Origin: Betaproteobacteria bacterium
GTDB lineage: Bacteria; Pseudomonadota; Gammaproteobacteria; Burkholderiales; SG8-39
Reading direction: 5' to 3'
Assembly: GCA_009693345.1 (NCBI GenBank)
Contig: SHXL01000021.1
Location: 1-20,294, forward strand
DNA: 20,294 bases
A model generated the notes under the pieces. That model worked only from the letters and a program-made list of their open reading frames with translations. It made no database searches and was not told the origin of the DNA. The position numbers and the translations under genes were made by a program. Below are positions 1 to 7,965 of this stretch, one piece after another. Positions within the stretch are counted from its first letter, which is position 1, and each line of letters begins with the position of its first letter.

Positions 1-2
1 GC

Positions 3-842
3 GCCGCCGAGCGCTGCTTCGTGAGCCAGCCAAGCCTGTCCGCCTCCGTCAAGAACCTGGAGGAAGAACTGGGCGTGCAGCTTTTCGAGCGCGGCAAGCG
101 CGGCGTGTTCCTCACCGACGCGGGCCAGCAGATCGTGGCGCAGGCGCGCCGCGCGCTGGAAGAGGCCGAGCGCGTCAAGACTGTCGCGCACCAGGGTCGC
201 GACCCGCTCAAGGGCGTGCTGCGCCTCGGGATCATCCACACCATCGCCCCCTACCTTCTGCCGGACCTGGTCAGCGCCCTGCGCCGCAGTGCGCCCGACA
301 TGCCGCTCGATGTGGAAGAGAACACCACCGCGACGCTTGACCGCATGCTCAAGGCGGGCGAACTCGAAGCAGTGATCCTCGCGCTGCCCTACGAAGGCCC
401 GGGGATCGAAACGGTGCCCCTGTACGAGGAGATCTTCCGCGTCATTGCGCCCGCGAAGCATGCGCTGGCACGCAAGAAAGCGATCGCGGTGGAAGAACTC
501 GACGCAGGCGAACTGCTGCTGCTGCCGGTGGGCCACTGCTTCCGCGACCAGGTGCTGGACGCCTGCCACGAATTTTCCCGCCCGCCGGAGGCCGGGCGCC
601 AGGGCAATTCTCTGGAGACCTTGCGCAGCATGGTGGCCTCCGGCCTGGGCATCAGCGTGCTGCCGGCAACAGCGCTCACATCGCGCCACGCCAATGCGCT
701 GGTGAAAACGATCGAATTTTCCAGTCCCTGCCCGGTGCGGCGCGTCGCGCTCGCCTCGCGCCGCGGCTTCCACCGCCCCGCAGCGCTGGAAAAGCTCGTC
801 GCTGCCATCCAGGGCCTTCAGTTACCTGTAAAAAAACTATAA
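3..842 (+). CDS. oxyR: OxyR-type LysR-family redox regulator (5' truncated by window edge)
   Basis: LysR-family transcription factor sensing hydrogen peroxide through a reversible disulfide. The frame is open from base 3 and enters inside the winged helix-turn-helix (AAERCFVSQPSLSASVKNLE), so the real start and roughly 25-30 residues lie outside the window; the GTG at 21 is an internal valine. The effector domain follows from about base 220 (LRLGIIHTIAPYLLPDL). Decisive evidence is GHCFRDQVLDAC, whose cysteine codons (537-539 and 564-566) are nine residues apart, exactly the spacing of E. coli Cys199/Cys208. SLETLRSMVASGLGISVLPA also matches OxyR. Known for the family: tetrameric activator of catalase and peroxidase genes. 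The stop overlaps the 3' end of the convergent membrane-protein gene by six bases, and the last codons contain an A7 tract (830-836). No regulated peroxide-defence gene is visible here. Confidence 0.93.
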   Translation, partial: AAERCFVSQPSLSASVKNLEEELGVQLFERGKRGVFLTDAGQQIVAQARRALEEAERVKTVAHQGRDPLKGVLRLGIIHTIAPYLLPDLVSALRRSAPDMPLDVEENTTATLDRMLKAGELEAVILALPYEGPGIETVPLYEEIFRVIAPAKHALARKKAIAVEELDAGELLLLPVGHCFRDQVLDACHEFSRPPEAGRQGNSLETLRSMVASGLGISVLPATALTSRHANALVKTIEFSSPCPVRRVALASRRGFHRPAALEKLVAAIQGLQLPVKKL

Positions 843-1583
843 GCGAACGGCCTCGCCTTCGATCGGCGCCTGCCTCAAGGCCTCCAGCTCGCCAAGCAGG
901 AAATGAATGAAGGCGAGCCCGAGCAGCATCGGCGCGAGAAAGCCGACCAGCGGCACGTAGGCAAGGAGCGCGAGTACCGCGCCAAGCAGGTAGAGCGTCT
1001 TGCGCCTCGCGGAGAAGATTTCCCGCATCTCGCCGGCGGTGGCATGTTCCGCGAGCGCATCGTAGCGCAGCACTCTCTGGTTCACCCAGCCCATGATCAA
1101 TACCGGGATGATCGGCCACAACGGCGGCACCAGCCAGAAGGGGATCGAAACCAGGCCGAGCAGAACCAGGCCAAGGAGCGCGACCACGCTGTTGGCCAGG
1201 CTCCCGGCAAAGCTGCCGCCCCGCCTGCGCGCCAATTGCGGAAAGCGCCGCGATGCGATGTGCTCGACCATCGCCTGCATGCCGAACACGCTCAGGATGA
1301 GCAGCGCCGTCAGCCAGACCAGCGGTATGAAGGCGAGGAAGACCAGAATTTTTGCGGCAATCGCGATTGCGTTGCTGAAGTCCCAGCGGATGAAGAGCGT
1401 GCCGCCTTCCATCCATTGCTGCATCCAACCCGCCAGCATCGCCACAACCTGCGCGCCGGTGAACAGCAGCACCGCGCCCCAGATTGCAAGCGCGATGAGC
1501 ATCGGCCAGATCATCAGCCAGAGCATGCGCGGATGCAGCAGGCTCGCGAAGGCGAAAAAGAGGGAACGAACGACCGGGCTCAT
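837..1583 (-). CDS. EI24/CysZ-like multi-pass inner-membrane protein
   Basis: A 248-residue protein dominated by hydrophobic helices: about residues 15-48 (HPRMLWLMIWPMLIALAIWG onward), 70-103, 127-160 and 196-232, with a short charged C-terminus. This pattern and length fit the EI24/CysZ family (former DUF540), some members of which act in sulfate uptake; the substrate of this one is unknown. The start is the ATG at 1583, which overlaps the stop of hrpA as ATGA, so translation is probably coupled. A frame open further upstream lies entirely within hrpA and is a shadow. Neighbours do not suggest sulfur metabolism, so cysZ is not assigned. Its 3' end overlaps convergent oxyR by six bases with no obvious terminator between them. 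Confidence 0.82.
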   Translation of the reverse strand: MSPVVRSLFFAFASLLHPRMLWLMIWPMLIALAIWGAVLLFTGAQVVAMLAGWMQQWMEGGTLFIRWDFSNAIAIAAKILVFLAFIPLVWLTALLILSVFGMQAMVEHIASRRFPQLARRRGGSFAGSLANSVVALLGLVLLGLVSIPFWLVPPLWPIIPVLIMGWVNQRVLRYDALAEHATAGEMREIFSARRKTLYLLGAVLALLAYVPLVGFLAPMLLGLAFIHFLLGELEALRQAPIEGEAVRL

Positions 1584-4500
1584 TGGCGCATACTTTGCCA
1601 CAGCTTTGCCAGGCGCTTGACCGAGACTGGCACCGGCGTTTTCAGTTCCTGCGCGAAAAGCGAAACCCGCAGCTCTTCCAGCAGCCAGCCGAACTGCTCC
1701 AGCTCGGCGCCGGTGCGCACGGTGCCGCCCAGCTTCGCGCGCGAAATCCGCTCGCGCTGCCAGGCCTGCTCCAGCGGCGCGAGTTCTGCTGCGCGCTCGG
1801 CGTCGCGCGAGGCGCCTGTTCCCGTCGGCGCGCGCAGCTTGTCCAGCCTGAGCGCGGCGGCTTTCAGGTAGCGGGGGAAGTGCTGCAGGCGCGGCCACGG
1901 GATGCGCGCGAGGAAACCGGGCTGCAGCAGGCGTTCGACCTGCTGTTTCACGGCTTCGGCCGCCTGCGGATAGGCTTTCTGCGTCGCGGCAATGCGCTTG
2001 AGCACCTGGGCGCGCTCGGCCTGCACCCTCGCGGCAATGCGCTGCATTTCCTGCGCGATCAGGGTCAGCCGGTTGCGGCCTTCCTGCACGCGTTGCGCGA
2101 ACTCGGCCTGCCGCATCGGCAGCGACTCGGCGAGAAAGGTCCGCTCCAGCGCCGCCGACACGATGTCGTCCTTCAGCGCGGCGAGCGCTATGTCTTTCGC
2201 GAGGGCCTTCTCGATGTCGCGCAAGCGGTCGCGAAAAGCAATCGCGAGCAGGCACAGTACGCCGGCGCGGTGCACTTCGCGCGCGCGCTCCGGCGAATCG
2301 AACACCTGCAGGGTGACGCCCGCATTTTCGTCGCCCTGCGCATCCTGCAGTGCCGGATAGCCGATGAGCGTCTGCCCGCCGCGGCGGATCTCCATCATCT
2401 CTTCGAGGTCGCCGAAATTCCAGACGGTGAATTTCTTGTCTTCGCTTTTCGATGTTTCCTGTGAAAGACTTTCCTGTATGCGAGAACTGAATTGCCCCTT
2501 CAATTCGGCGACATTCCTGCCCATCGCGAGCTGGCGGCCATCTGCTTCCATTACGCGAAAATTCATCTGCAGGTGCGGCGGCGCCGAATCCGGCCGGAAA
2601 GCATCGGCGGGCACTTCCAGGCCCAGCTCCGCGCGGATGTAGCGCGCCAGCGACGCAGCGAGCGGCGCATCCGAGGGGGGCACGGCAGCCGCGAACGCCT
2701 GCGCGAATTCAGCCAGCGGGCCGAGCTTGTGGCGCAGGCGCTGCGGCATGCCCTTGGCGTACGCCTGGACCTTTTCCTTCAGCAGGCCCGGCACCAGCCA
2801 TTCGCAGCGCGCCGCCGGCACCTGGTTGAGCAGAGCGACCGGGACCGTCATCGTCACGCCATCCCTGGGCGAGCGCGGTTCGAAGTGATATTCGAGCGCG
2901 AAGCGGTTCAGGCCAAGCTGGAGCTCGTGGGGGAAATTTTCGGTGGTGATGCCCGCGGCCTCGTGGCGCATCAGGTCCTCACGCCGCAGCTGCAGCAGGC
3001 CGGGCTGGGCACGCTCGGCTTCCCTGCGCCATTTCTCGAAGTCGGCGCCGTTGGTGATGCCCTCGGGCACCCGGGCATCGTAGAACGCGTAAATCAGCTC
3101 GTCGTCCACCAGGATGTCCGGCCGGCGCGACTTGTGCTCGAGGCGCTCGATTTCCTTCAGCAGCCGCTGGTTGTGCGCGAAGAAGGGCGCGCGCGTCTCG
3201 AATTCGCCCTCCACCAGCGCGGAGCGCAGGAAGATCTCGCGCGACAACTTCGGGTCGACCGGGCCGTAGTGCACGCGCCGGTCGGCGTACACCGGCAGGC
3301 CGTAGAGCGTGCCGCGCTCGACCGCGACCACCTGGGCGCGCGTCTTCTCCCAGTGCGGCCGCTCGCGGTGGCGCCTGAGCAGGTGGGCGCCCAGTTCCTC
3401 CATCCAGCGCGGATCCACGCTCGCCACGTTGCGCGCGAAGAGCCGGGTGGTTTCGACCAGCTCCGCGGCCATGATCCACTTGCCGGGCTTCTTCGTGCCC
3501 GAGCCCGGATGCACCCAGAACTTGATGCCGCGCGCGCCGGTGTAGTTGTTGTCCTGGTCGTCTTTCAGTCCAATGTTGCCAAGCAGCCCGCAAAGCAGCG
3601 CCCGGTGTATCGCCCGCACCCCCTCGGGTTTCTCGAGGTTGGCGCTCGACAGCTTCCAGTCGAGTTCTTCCACCGACTGGCGCAACTGCGAATGAATGTC
3701 GCGCCACTCGCGCAACCGCACGTAGGACACGAAATTCTCCCTGCACTGCTTGCGCGACGGCGAGGCGCCCTGGCCGAACGCCTTCCAGAGTTTGAGATAG
3801 CCGAGAAAATCCGAGCGCTCGTCGGCGAATTTCGCGTGGCGCTCGTCGGCCGCCGCCGCCGCCTCGAGCGGGCGGTCGCGCGGGTCCCGCACCGAAAGCG
3901 CGGCCGCAACCACCAGCATCTGCTCCAGGCATCCTTCCCCGCGCGCCGCCACCAGCATGCGGCCGACGCGAGGGTCGAGCGGCAGCCGTGCAAGCTCCCG
4001 CCCGGTGTCCGTCAGTACATTTTCCTCATCCACCGCGCCAAGTTCATTCAGCAATGCGTAGCCATCGGCGATGGCGCGCGGGCTTGGCGGGTCGAGGAAC
4101 GGGAATTCCTCGACCTTGCCCAGGTTCAGGCTGAGCGCGCGCAGGATCACCGCCGCGAGCGAGGAGCGCAGCACCTCGGGATCGGTGAACGGCGACCGCG
4201 CGTTGTAGTCCTCCTCGGAGTAGAGCCGGACCGAAATGCCGTCCGCGACCCGCCCGCAGCGCCCGGAGCGCTGCCTGGCGGAGGCCTGCGAGATGTTCTC
4301 GACCTGCAGCATCTCGACCTTGTTGCGGTAGCTGTAGCGCTTGACGCGCGCGAGCCCCGTGTCCACCACATAGCGGATGCGCGGCACGGTGAGCGAGGTC
4401 TCGGCGACGTTGGTCGCGAGCACCACGCGCTGGGCGCCGCCCGGCCGGAAGACTCGGTCCTGCTCGGCATTCGACAGGCGCGAGTACAGCGGCAGGATCT

Positions 4501-5254
4501 CCACACCCTTGATGGCCTTTCCCAGCACCTCCGCCGCCTTGCGGATCTCGCGCTCGCCCGGCAGGAACACCAGCACATCGCCCTGCCCGCCGCGGCACAA
4601 TTCAACGACGGCGTCGGCCAGCGCCTGCTCTTCCTCGTCGCGCGTGGTGTCTTCCTTGTCGCCCTCGACCGGGCGGTAACGCACTTCCACCGGGTAAAGG
4701 CGGCCGGAAACCTCGATCACCGGCGCGCCGTTGAAATGCTTCGAGAACTTTTCCGCGTCGATGGTGGCGGACGTGACGACTATTTTCAGATCTCTTCTTT
4801 TTTCTATTAATTTTTTTACATAACCCAGCAAGAAATCAATATTCAGGCTTCTCTCGTGCGCCTCGTCGAGGATGATCGTGTCGTAGGCGCGCAGCTGCGG
4901 GTCGCCCTGCGTCTCCGCGAGCAGGATGCCGTCGGTCATCAGCTTGATCACCGTGCCGGTGCCGGCCCGGTCATGGAAGCGCACCTTGTAGCCGACCAGG
5001 CCGCCGAGCTCGACCTTGAGCTCCTCGGCGATGCGCGCCGCCACCGTGCGCGCCGCAATGCGCCGCGGCTGCGTATGGCCGATCATGCCCCCGGCGCCTC
5101 GCCCCATCTCCAGCAGGATCTTCGGGATCTGCGTGGTTTTTCCCGAGCCGGTCTCGCCACAGACGATGACCACCGGGTTTTTCGCCACCGCGCGCGCGAT
5201 CTCCTCGCGCTTCTGGCTTACGGGGAGGGCTGGGTCAAAACTTATTGGCGACAT
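1580..5254 (-). CDS. hrpA: ATP-dependent RNA helicase HrpA (DEAH box)
   Basis: A 1224-residue DEAH-box helicase. Visible motifs are Walker A GETGSGKT (33-40), TQPRRIAART (61-70), DEAH (130-133), SAT (162-164) and motif VI QRSGRCGR (328-335), whose Cys is typical of HrpA. After the winged-helix and ratchet-like region comes a long C-terminal extension, diagnostic of bacterial HrpA. E. coli HrpA is about 1300 residues; this one begins close to motif I and lacks an extended N-terminus. In E. coli HrpA has been linked to fimbrial mRNA processing and rescue of stalled or collided ribosomes. It is divergent from the methyltransferase gene by only 33 bp and coupled downstream to the EI24-like gene. 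Odd: codons 136-159 (4781-4850) are strikingly AT-rich, with AAA, TTA, ATA and tandem AGA codons, although the protein sequence there is normal for the family. Confidence 0.96.
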   Translation of the reverse strand: MSPISFDPALPVSQKREEIARAVAKNPVVIVCGETGSGKTTQIPKILLEMGRGAGGMIGHTQPRRIAARTVAARIAEELKVELGGLVGYKVRFHDRAGTGTVIKLMTDGILLAETQGDPQLRAYDTIILDEAHERSLNIDFLLGYVKKLIEKRRDLKIVVTSATIDAEKFSKHFNGAPVIEVSGRLYPVEVRYRPVEGDKEDTTRDEEEQALADAVVELCRGGQGDVLVFLPGEREIRKAAEVLGKAIKGVEILPLYSRLSNAEQDRVFRPGGAQRVVLATNVAETSLTVPRIRYVVDTGLARVKRYSYRNKVEMLQVENISQASARQRSGRCGRVADGISVRLYSEEDYNARSPFTDPEVLRSSLAAVILRALSLNLGKVEEFPFLDPPSPRAIADGYALLNELGAVDEENVLTDTGRELARLPLDPRVGRMLVAARGEGCLEQMLVVAAALSVRDPRDRPLEAAAAADERHAKFADERSDFLGYLKLWKAFGQGASPSRKQCRENFVSYVRLREWRDIHSQLRQSVEELDWKLSSANLEKPEGVRAIHRALLCGLLGNIGLKDDQDNNYTGARGIKFWVHPGSGTKKPGKWIMAAELVETTRLFARNVASVDPRWMEELGAHLLRRHRERPHWEKTRAQVVAVERGTLYGLPVYADRRVHYGPVDPKLSREIFLRSALVEGEFETRAPFFAHNQRLLKEIERLEHKSRRPDILVDDELIYAFYDARVPEGITNGADFEKWRREAERAQPGLLQLRREDLMRHEAAGITTENFPHELQLGLNRFALEYHFEPRSPRDGVTMTVPVALLNQVPAARCEWLVPGLLKEKVQAYAKGMPQRLRHKLGPLAEFAQAFAAAVPPSDAPLAASLARYIRAELGLEVPADAFRPDSAPPHLQMNFRVMEADGRQLAMGRNVAELKGQFSSRIQESLSQETSKSEDKKFTVWNFGDLEEMMEIRRGGQTLIGYPALQDAQGDENAGVTLQVFDSPERAREVHRAGVLCLLAIAFRDRLRDIEKALAKDIALAALKDDIVSAALERTFLAESLPMRQAEFAQRVQEGRNRLTLIAQEMQRIAARVQAERAQVLKRIAATQKAYPQAAEAVKQQVERLLQPGFLARIPWPRLQHFPRYLKAAALRLDKLRAPTGTGASRDAERAAELAPLEQAWQRERISRAKLGGTVRTGAELEQFGWLLEELRVSLFAQELKTPVPVSVKRLAKLWQSMRQ

Positions 5255-5273
5255 CGGGCGCCGAGGATATAAG
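5245..5273 (+). promoter_or_regulatory. Candidate sigma-70 promoter for the methyltransferase gene
   Basis: TTGGCG (5245-5250), a 17-base spacer and TATAAG (5268-5273) give a good match to the -35/-10 consensus in an otherwise GC-rich setting. It lies in the 33-bp hrpA/methyltransferase divergent gap and overlaps the first hrpA codons. Predicted initiation near 5280 leaves a leader of only about eight bases before the ATG at 5288, with no recognisable Shine-Dalgarno sequence, so the transcript may be nearly leaderless. The prediction is by eye. Confidence 0.45.
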
Positions 5274-5287
5274 ATTTCGGCACCACC

Positions 5288-5905
5288 ATGGCCGGACCGA
5301 CACGCAACTTCTGGGACAAGCGCTTTGCCGAGGGCGACACGCCCTGGGATCGCGGCGCTGCCAATCCGCAGCTCGGCATCTGGCTCGCCACTGGCGCGCT
5401 GAAGCCCTGCCGCATCCTGGTGCCCGGCTGCGGCTCAGGCTACGAAGTCGCCGTGCTGGCGCAGGCGGGATTCGAGGTAACCGCGCTCGATTACTCGCCC
5501 GAAGCCATCGCCCGCACGCGCAAGCTGCTCGACGCCGAAGGCCTCGAGGCAAGCGTGGTCGAAGCCGACGCGCTCGCCTGGCAGCCCGAAAAACCGTTCG
5601 ACGCCATCTACGAGCAGACCTGCCTGTGCGCGCTTTATCCGGACCAGTGGCGCGAATACGCCGACCAGCTGCACCGCTGGCTGGCGCCGTCAGGAAAGCT
5701 GTTTACCCTCTTCGTGCAGATGCTCAGGCCCGGCGCCGCCGAAGGCAAAATAGAAGGACCGCCCTACCACTGCGACATTCACGCCATGCGCGCCCTGTTT
5801 CGCGAGCCCCGCTGGTCATGGCCCAAGCCACCCTACCCGCGCACGACTCACCCACGCGGCCTGGATGAATTGGCAGTTATTCTTGGGCTCAATGTCGGCT
5901 CCTGA
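5288..5905 (+). CDS. TPMT-family class I SAM-dependent methyltransferase
   Basis: A 205-residue protein of the thiopurine S-methyltransferase (TPMT) family. NFWDKRFAEGDTPWDRG (7-23) is the family's N-terminal signature, VPGCGSGYE (45-53) is the SAM-binding loop, ALDYSP (66-71) carries the acidic ribose-binding residue at the end of strand 2, and DAIYEQTCLCALYP (105-118) corresponds to the core strand 4 region. Bacterial relatives methylate thiols, selenium or tellurium compounds, or unidentified small molecules; the substrate here cannot be read from sequence. The start is the first ATG after the divergent promoter. The stop TGA at 5903-5905 lies inside the following twin-arginine leader ORF, which begins at 5892, so the two are probably cotranscribed. 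Confidence 0.88.
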   Translation: MAGPTRNFWDKRFAEGDTPWDRGAANPQLGIWLATGALKPCRILVPGCGSGYEVAVLAQAGFEVTALDYSPEAIARTRKLLDAEGLEASVVEADALAWQPEKPFDAIYEQTCLCALYPDQWREYADQLHRWLAPSGKLFTLFVQMLRPGAAEGKIEGPPYHCDIHAMRALFREPRWSWPKPPYPRTTHPRGLDELAVILGLNVGS

Positions 5906-6041
5906 CCGTCCTCGTCGCAACCTTCTGGCGCGCGCTCTCGCCGGCGCTGGACTTGTATTGGCTTGGCGTCTTACCTCATCTGCAGAGCGCTCCAATGCAT
6001 CATCCAAACCGGAACGACGCTGGTTTGAGGCCGCTGCGTAG
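5892..6041 (+). pseudogene. Twin-arginine leader fragment, split from the deaminase by an in-frame TAG
   Basis: A 49-residue ORF starts at ATG 5892, overlapping the end of the methyltransferase gene. It begins MSAPDRPRRNLLARALAGAG and continues into a hydrophobic stretch (LVLAW), which fits a Tat export signal: twin arginine, short hydrophobic core, then a polar SSAERSNASS region. It ends FEAAA followed by TAG (6039-6041). The next codon is the ATG of the deaminase in the same frame. Reading the TAG as GAG (Glu) would join FEAAA-E-MKRLAESWGD into the first helix expected of a deaminase fold. I therefore regard it as the 5' part of one interrupted gene; a genuine point mutation, a sequencing error or suppression of UAG are all possible. 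Confidence 0.6.
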
Positions 6042-6341
6042 ATGAAGCGCCTCGCCGAATCGTGGGGCGATCAGGCGTACGGCGCCGTCTTGGTGGCGGA
6101 CCGGGCGATCATCGGGGAAGGCCCAAGTCGCGTGGTCAAGCACGGCGATCCAACCGCCCACGCCGAAAGGGAGGCGATTCGCGATGCGCAGCGACGATTG
6201 GGCCGGACGAGTCTTGCGGGCAGCGTCCTCTACTCAACTTCCCGCCCATGCCGCCAGTGCGAGATTGCCGCCGCCGAAGCCAAGGTTGCGCGAATGATTT
6301 ACGGTGAAGAGCTGAACGACGCCGGTCGACCAAGACCGTAG
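6042..6341 (+). CDS. Zinc-dependent nucleoside/cytidine deaminase-family protein
   Basis: A 99-residue deaminase-fold protein. HAE (40-42) gives the zinc-binding His and catalytic Glu, and PCRQC (69-73) gives the two zinc-binding Cys. The family covers guanine, cytosine, dCMP and tRNA adenosine deaminases; DPTAHAEREAIRDAQ and the RPCRQCE context resemble the free-base/nucleoside branch, but the substrate is undetermined. At 99 residues it is shorter than the usual 140-160 because the first helix and signal sequence lie in the upstream frame, cut off by TAG 6039-6041. A GAGG (about 6024) eleven bases before the ATG could allow reinitiation, producing a cytoplasmic N-terminally shortened form. 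It converges on ribE with only two bases between the stops. RibD also carries a deaminase domain, but this protein is not a RibD duplicate. Confidence 0.8.
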   Translation: MKRLAESWGDQAYGAVLVADRAIIGEGPSRVVKHGDPTAHAEREAIRDAQRRLGRTSLAGSVLYSTSRPCRQCEIAAAEAKVARMIYGEELNDAGRPRP

Positions 6342-6343
6342 CC

Positions 6344-6898
6344 TTAAACGTCAAGCAAACGCGCCACGTAACGCGCCACGAGATCGATTTCGAGGTTGAC
6401 GGCGTCGCCCCTCGCGAGGCGCCCGAGCGTGGTGACCTGCAGGGTATGTGGGATCAGGTTCACTTCGAACGAGCTTCCCTTCACGCGATTCACCGTCAGG
6501 CTCACACCGTCGATGCAGATCGAGCCCTTTCGCGCGACGTAGCGAGACAGCTCCTTCGGAACTTTCACCCGGAGAAATCCATTCAAGTGCTTCAAAACCA
6601 CCCCGACACCATCGACGTGACCAGTGACGAGGTGACCGCCGAGCTTGTCACCGAGGCCGAGGGATTTCTCGAGATTCACCTTGCCCGGCCGGTCGAGGCC
6701 GGCGGTGACGCACAGCGATTCCTTCGAGACGTCGAACCAGAGCCTGTCCTTTGCCTTCTTCACCACCGTCAGGCAGCAGCCTTGCACGGAAATCGAATCG
6801 CCGATACGCACGTCGGCGAGCGGCAGGCGGCCGGTGGCGACCTGAAGCGGTTTCAGCTTTTCGATGCGGCCGATGGCCTGGACGATGCCGGTGAACAT
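6344..6898 (-). CDS. ribE: Riboflavin synthase alpha chain
   Basis: Catalyses dismutation of two 6,7-dimethyl-8-ribityllumazine molecules to riboflavin, the last step of the pathway. Two lumazine-binding barrels are visible: MFTGIVQAIGRIEKL with RIGDSISVQGCCLTV (first half), and GHLVTGHVDGVG with KGSICIDGVSLTVNRV, NLIPHT and LEIDLVARYVARLL (second half). At 184 residues it is shorter than the usual 200-215. The loss appears in equivalent positions of both repeats, just after the first strand (RIEKLKPLQVATG and VVLKHLNGFLRV). Conserved Ser, Cys and His positions are retained, so activity is plausible. Its ATG overlaps the ribD stop by one base (TGATG). Symbol usage varies (ribC in E. coli). 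Confidence 0.94.
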   Translation of the reverse strand: MFTGIVQAIGRIEKLKPLQVATGRLPLADVRIGDSISVQGCCLTVVKKAKDRLWFDVSKESLCVTAGLDRPGKVNLEKSLGLGDKLGGHLVTGHVDGVGVVLKHLNGFLRVKVPKELSRYVARKGSICIDGVSLTVNRVKGSSFEVNLIPHTLQVTTLGRLARGDAVNLEIDLVARYVARLLDV

Positions 6899-7965
6899 CA
6901 GAGCCTCGCGAGGATGCGAATGTCGTCGCCGATGCGATCCATCGATGTTATTCTCAATTTTGTTCTTTGATTCAGAGAAGAAAATCCTGAAATGGAAACC
7001 ATGCCCTGCGCCTCGTCGCCGAGCAGGCTGGGATTCAGGTAGATCAGGAATTCGTCGACGCAGCCTTCACGCAGCAGCGAGCCGTTCAGGCGAAAGCCCG
7101 CCTCGACGTGCAGTTCGTTCACGCCGCGGCGCGCGAGTTCTTCGAGCATGAGGGGGAGCTCGACCTTTCCTTGAGGATTGGGAAGCTTTTGCATTTCCGC
7201 ATTGAGTTCTTTTATTGAATCTACAGCACAAAAAATCAAAGCACCCCCGGCTTCAAGAACCCTCGCCTTCGGCGATATTCCCAGCCGGCTGTCCACGATC
7301 ACGCGCAGCGGCTGGCGCGGCGTCTCGACTTCGCGCACCGTGAGGCGCGGATCGTCCGCCTTCACGGTGCCGATGCCGGTGAGGATGGCGCAGGCGCGGG
7401 CGCGCCAGCGATGGCCGTCCTTGCGCGCCTCGGGGCCGGTGATCCATTGCGACTTGCCGTTCGCAAGTGCGGTGCGCCCATCGAGCGTCGCGGCGATCTT
7501 CATGCGCACCCACGGACGGCCGCGCGTCATGCGCGAAACGAAGCCGATATTCAACTCCCTTGCCGCCCCCTCCATCAAACCGTGCTCGAAGGCGATGCCG
7601 GCCGCGGCAAGCTGCGCGCCACCATGCGCCGCCTTGGGATTCGGATCGAGCATCGCAGCGATTACCCGGCTGATTCTATTTTTTTGAAGCAGATCGATAC
7701 AAGGGGGCGTGCGGCCGTGGTGGCTGCAAGGTTCGAGGTTCACGTACAGCGTCGCGCCCGCCGCGCGGTCGCCAGCCTGGCCGATGGCGACCACCTCGGC
7801 ATGCGGACCGCCGGTCCTTTCGTGCCAGCCCTCGCCGACGATGGTTTCGCCCTGCGTGAGGACGCAGCCGACGCGCGGATTGGGCGTCGCGCTGTAGAGC
7901 CCTTTTCCGGCAAGTTCGAGCGCCCGCGCCATCATGGCGTGGTCGAACAAGGAAAATGGGGTCAC
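6898..7965 (-). CDS. ribD: Bifunctional riboflavin biosynthesis deaminase/reductase RibD
   Basis: Catalyses the deaminase and reductase steps that follow GTP cyclohydrolase II in riboflavin synthesis. The N-terminal deaminase domain shows HAE (55-57) and PCSHHGRTPPC with zinc Cys 80 and 89. The C-terminal pyrimidine reductase domain starts around residue 150 (RPWVRMKIAATLDGRTA, then SQWITGPEAR). Length 355 is normal. The start is GTG at 7965, overlapping the nrdR stop as GTGA; the residues before ATG 7936 (PFSLFDHA) match the family, so GTG is preferred. Three internal AT-rich islets are visible: about 6941-7000, 7181-7240 and 7671-7690, the last with a T7 tract on the + strand. The protein sequence across them remains plausible for RibD. 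Confidence 0.95.
   Translation of the reverse strand: MTPFSLFDHAMMARALELAGKGLYSATPNPRVGCVLTQGETIVGEGWHERTGGPHAEVVAIGQAGDRAAGATLYVNLEPCSHHGRTPPCIDLLQKNRISRVIAAMLDPNPKAAHGGAQLAAAGIAFEHGLMEGAARELNIGFVSRMTRGRPWVRMKIAATLDGRTALANGKSQWITGPEARKDGHRWRARACAILTGIGTVKADDPRLTVREVETPRQPLRVIVDSRLGISPKARVLEAGGALIFCAVDSIKELNAEMQKLPNPQGKVELPLMLEELARRGVNELHVEAGFRLNGSLLREGCVDEFLIYLNPSLLGDEAQGMVSISGFSSLNQRTKLRITSMDRIGDDIRILARL

Noticed and set aside
1584..2255. N-terminal extension of the EI24-like protein into hrpA
   Set aside because: The extra residues are Arg/Ala-rich antisense-like translation of an alternative hrpA frame; ATG 1583 with an ATGA overlap gives the family-like protein.
2492..4810. 772-codon open frame on the plus strand opposite hrpA
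   Set aside because: It is antisense to a gene with complete DEAH-helicase motifs; its composition (Arg/His/Gln/Ala-rich, no domain) is what a GC-rich antisense frame gives.
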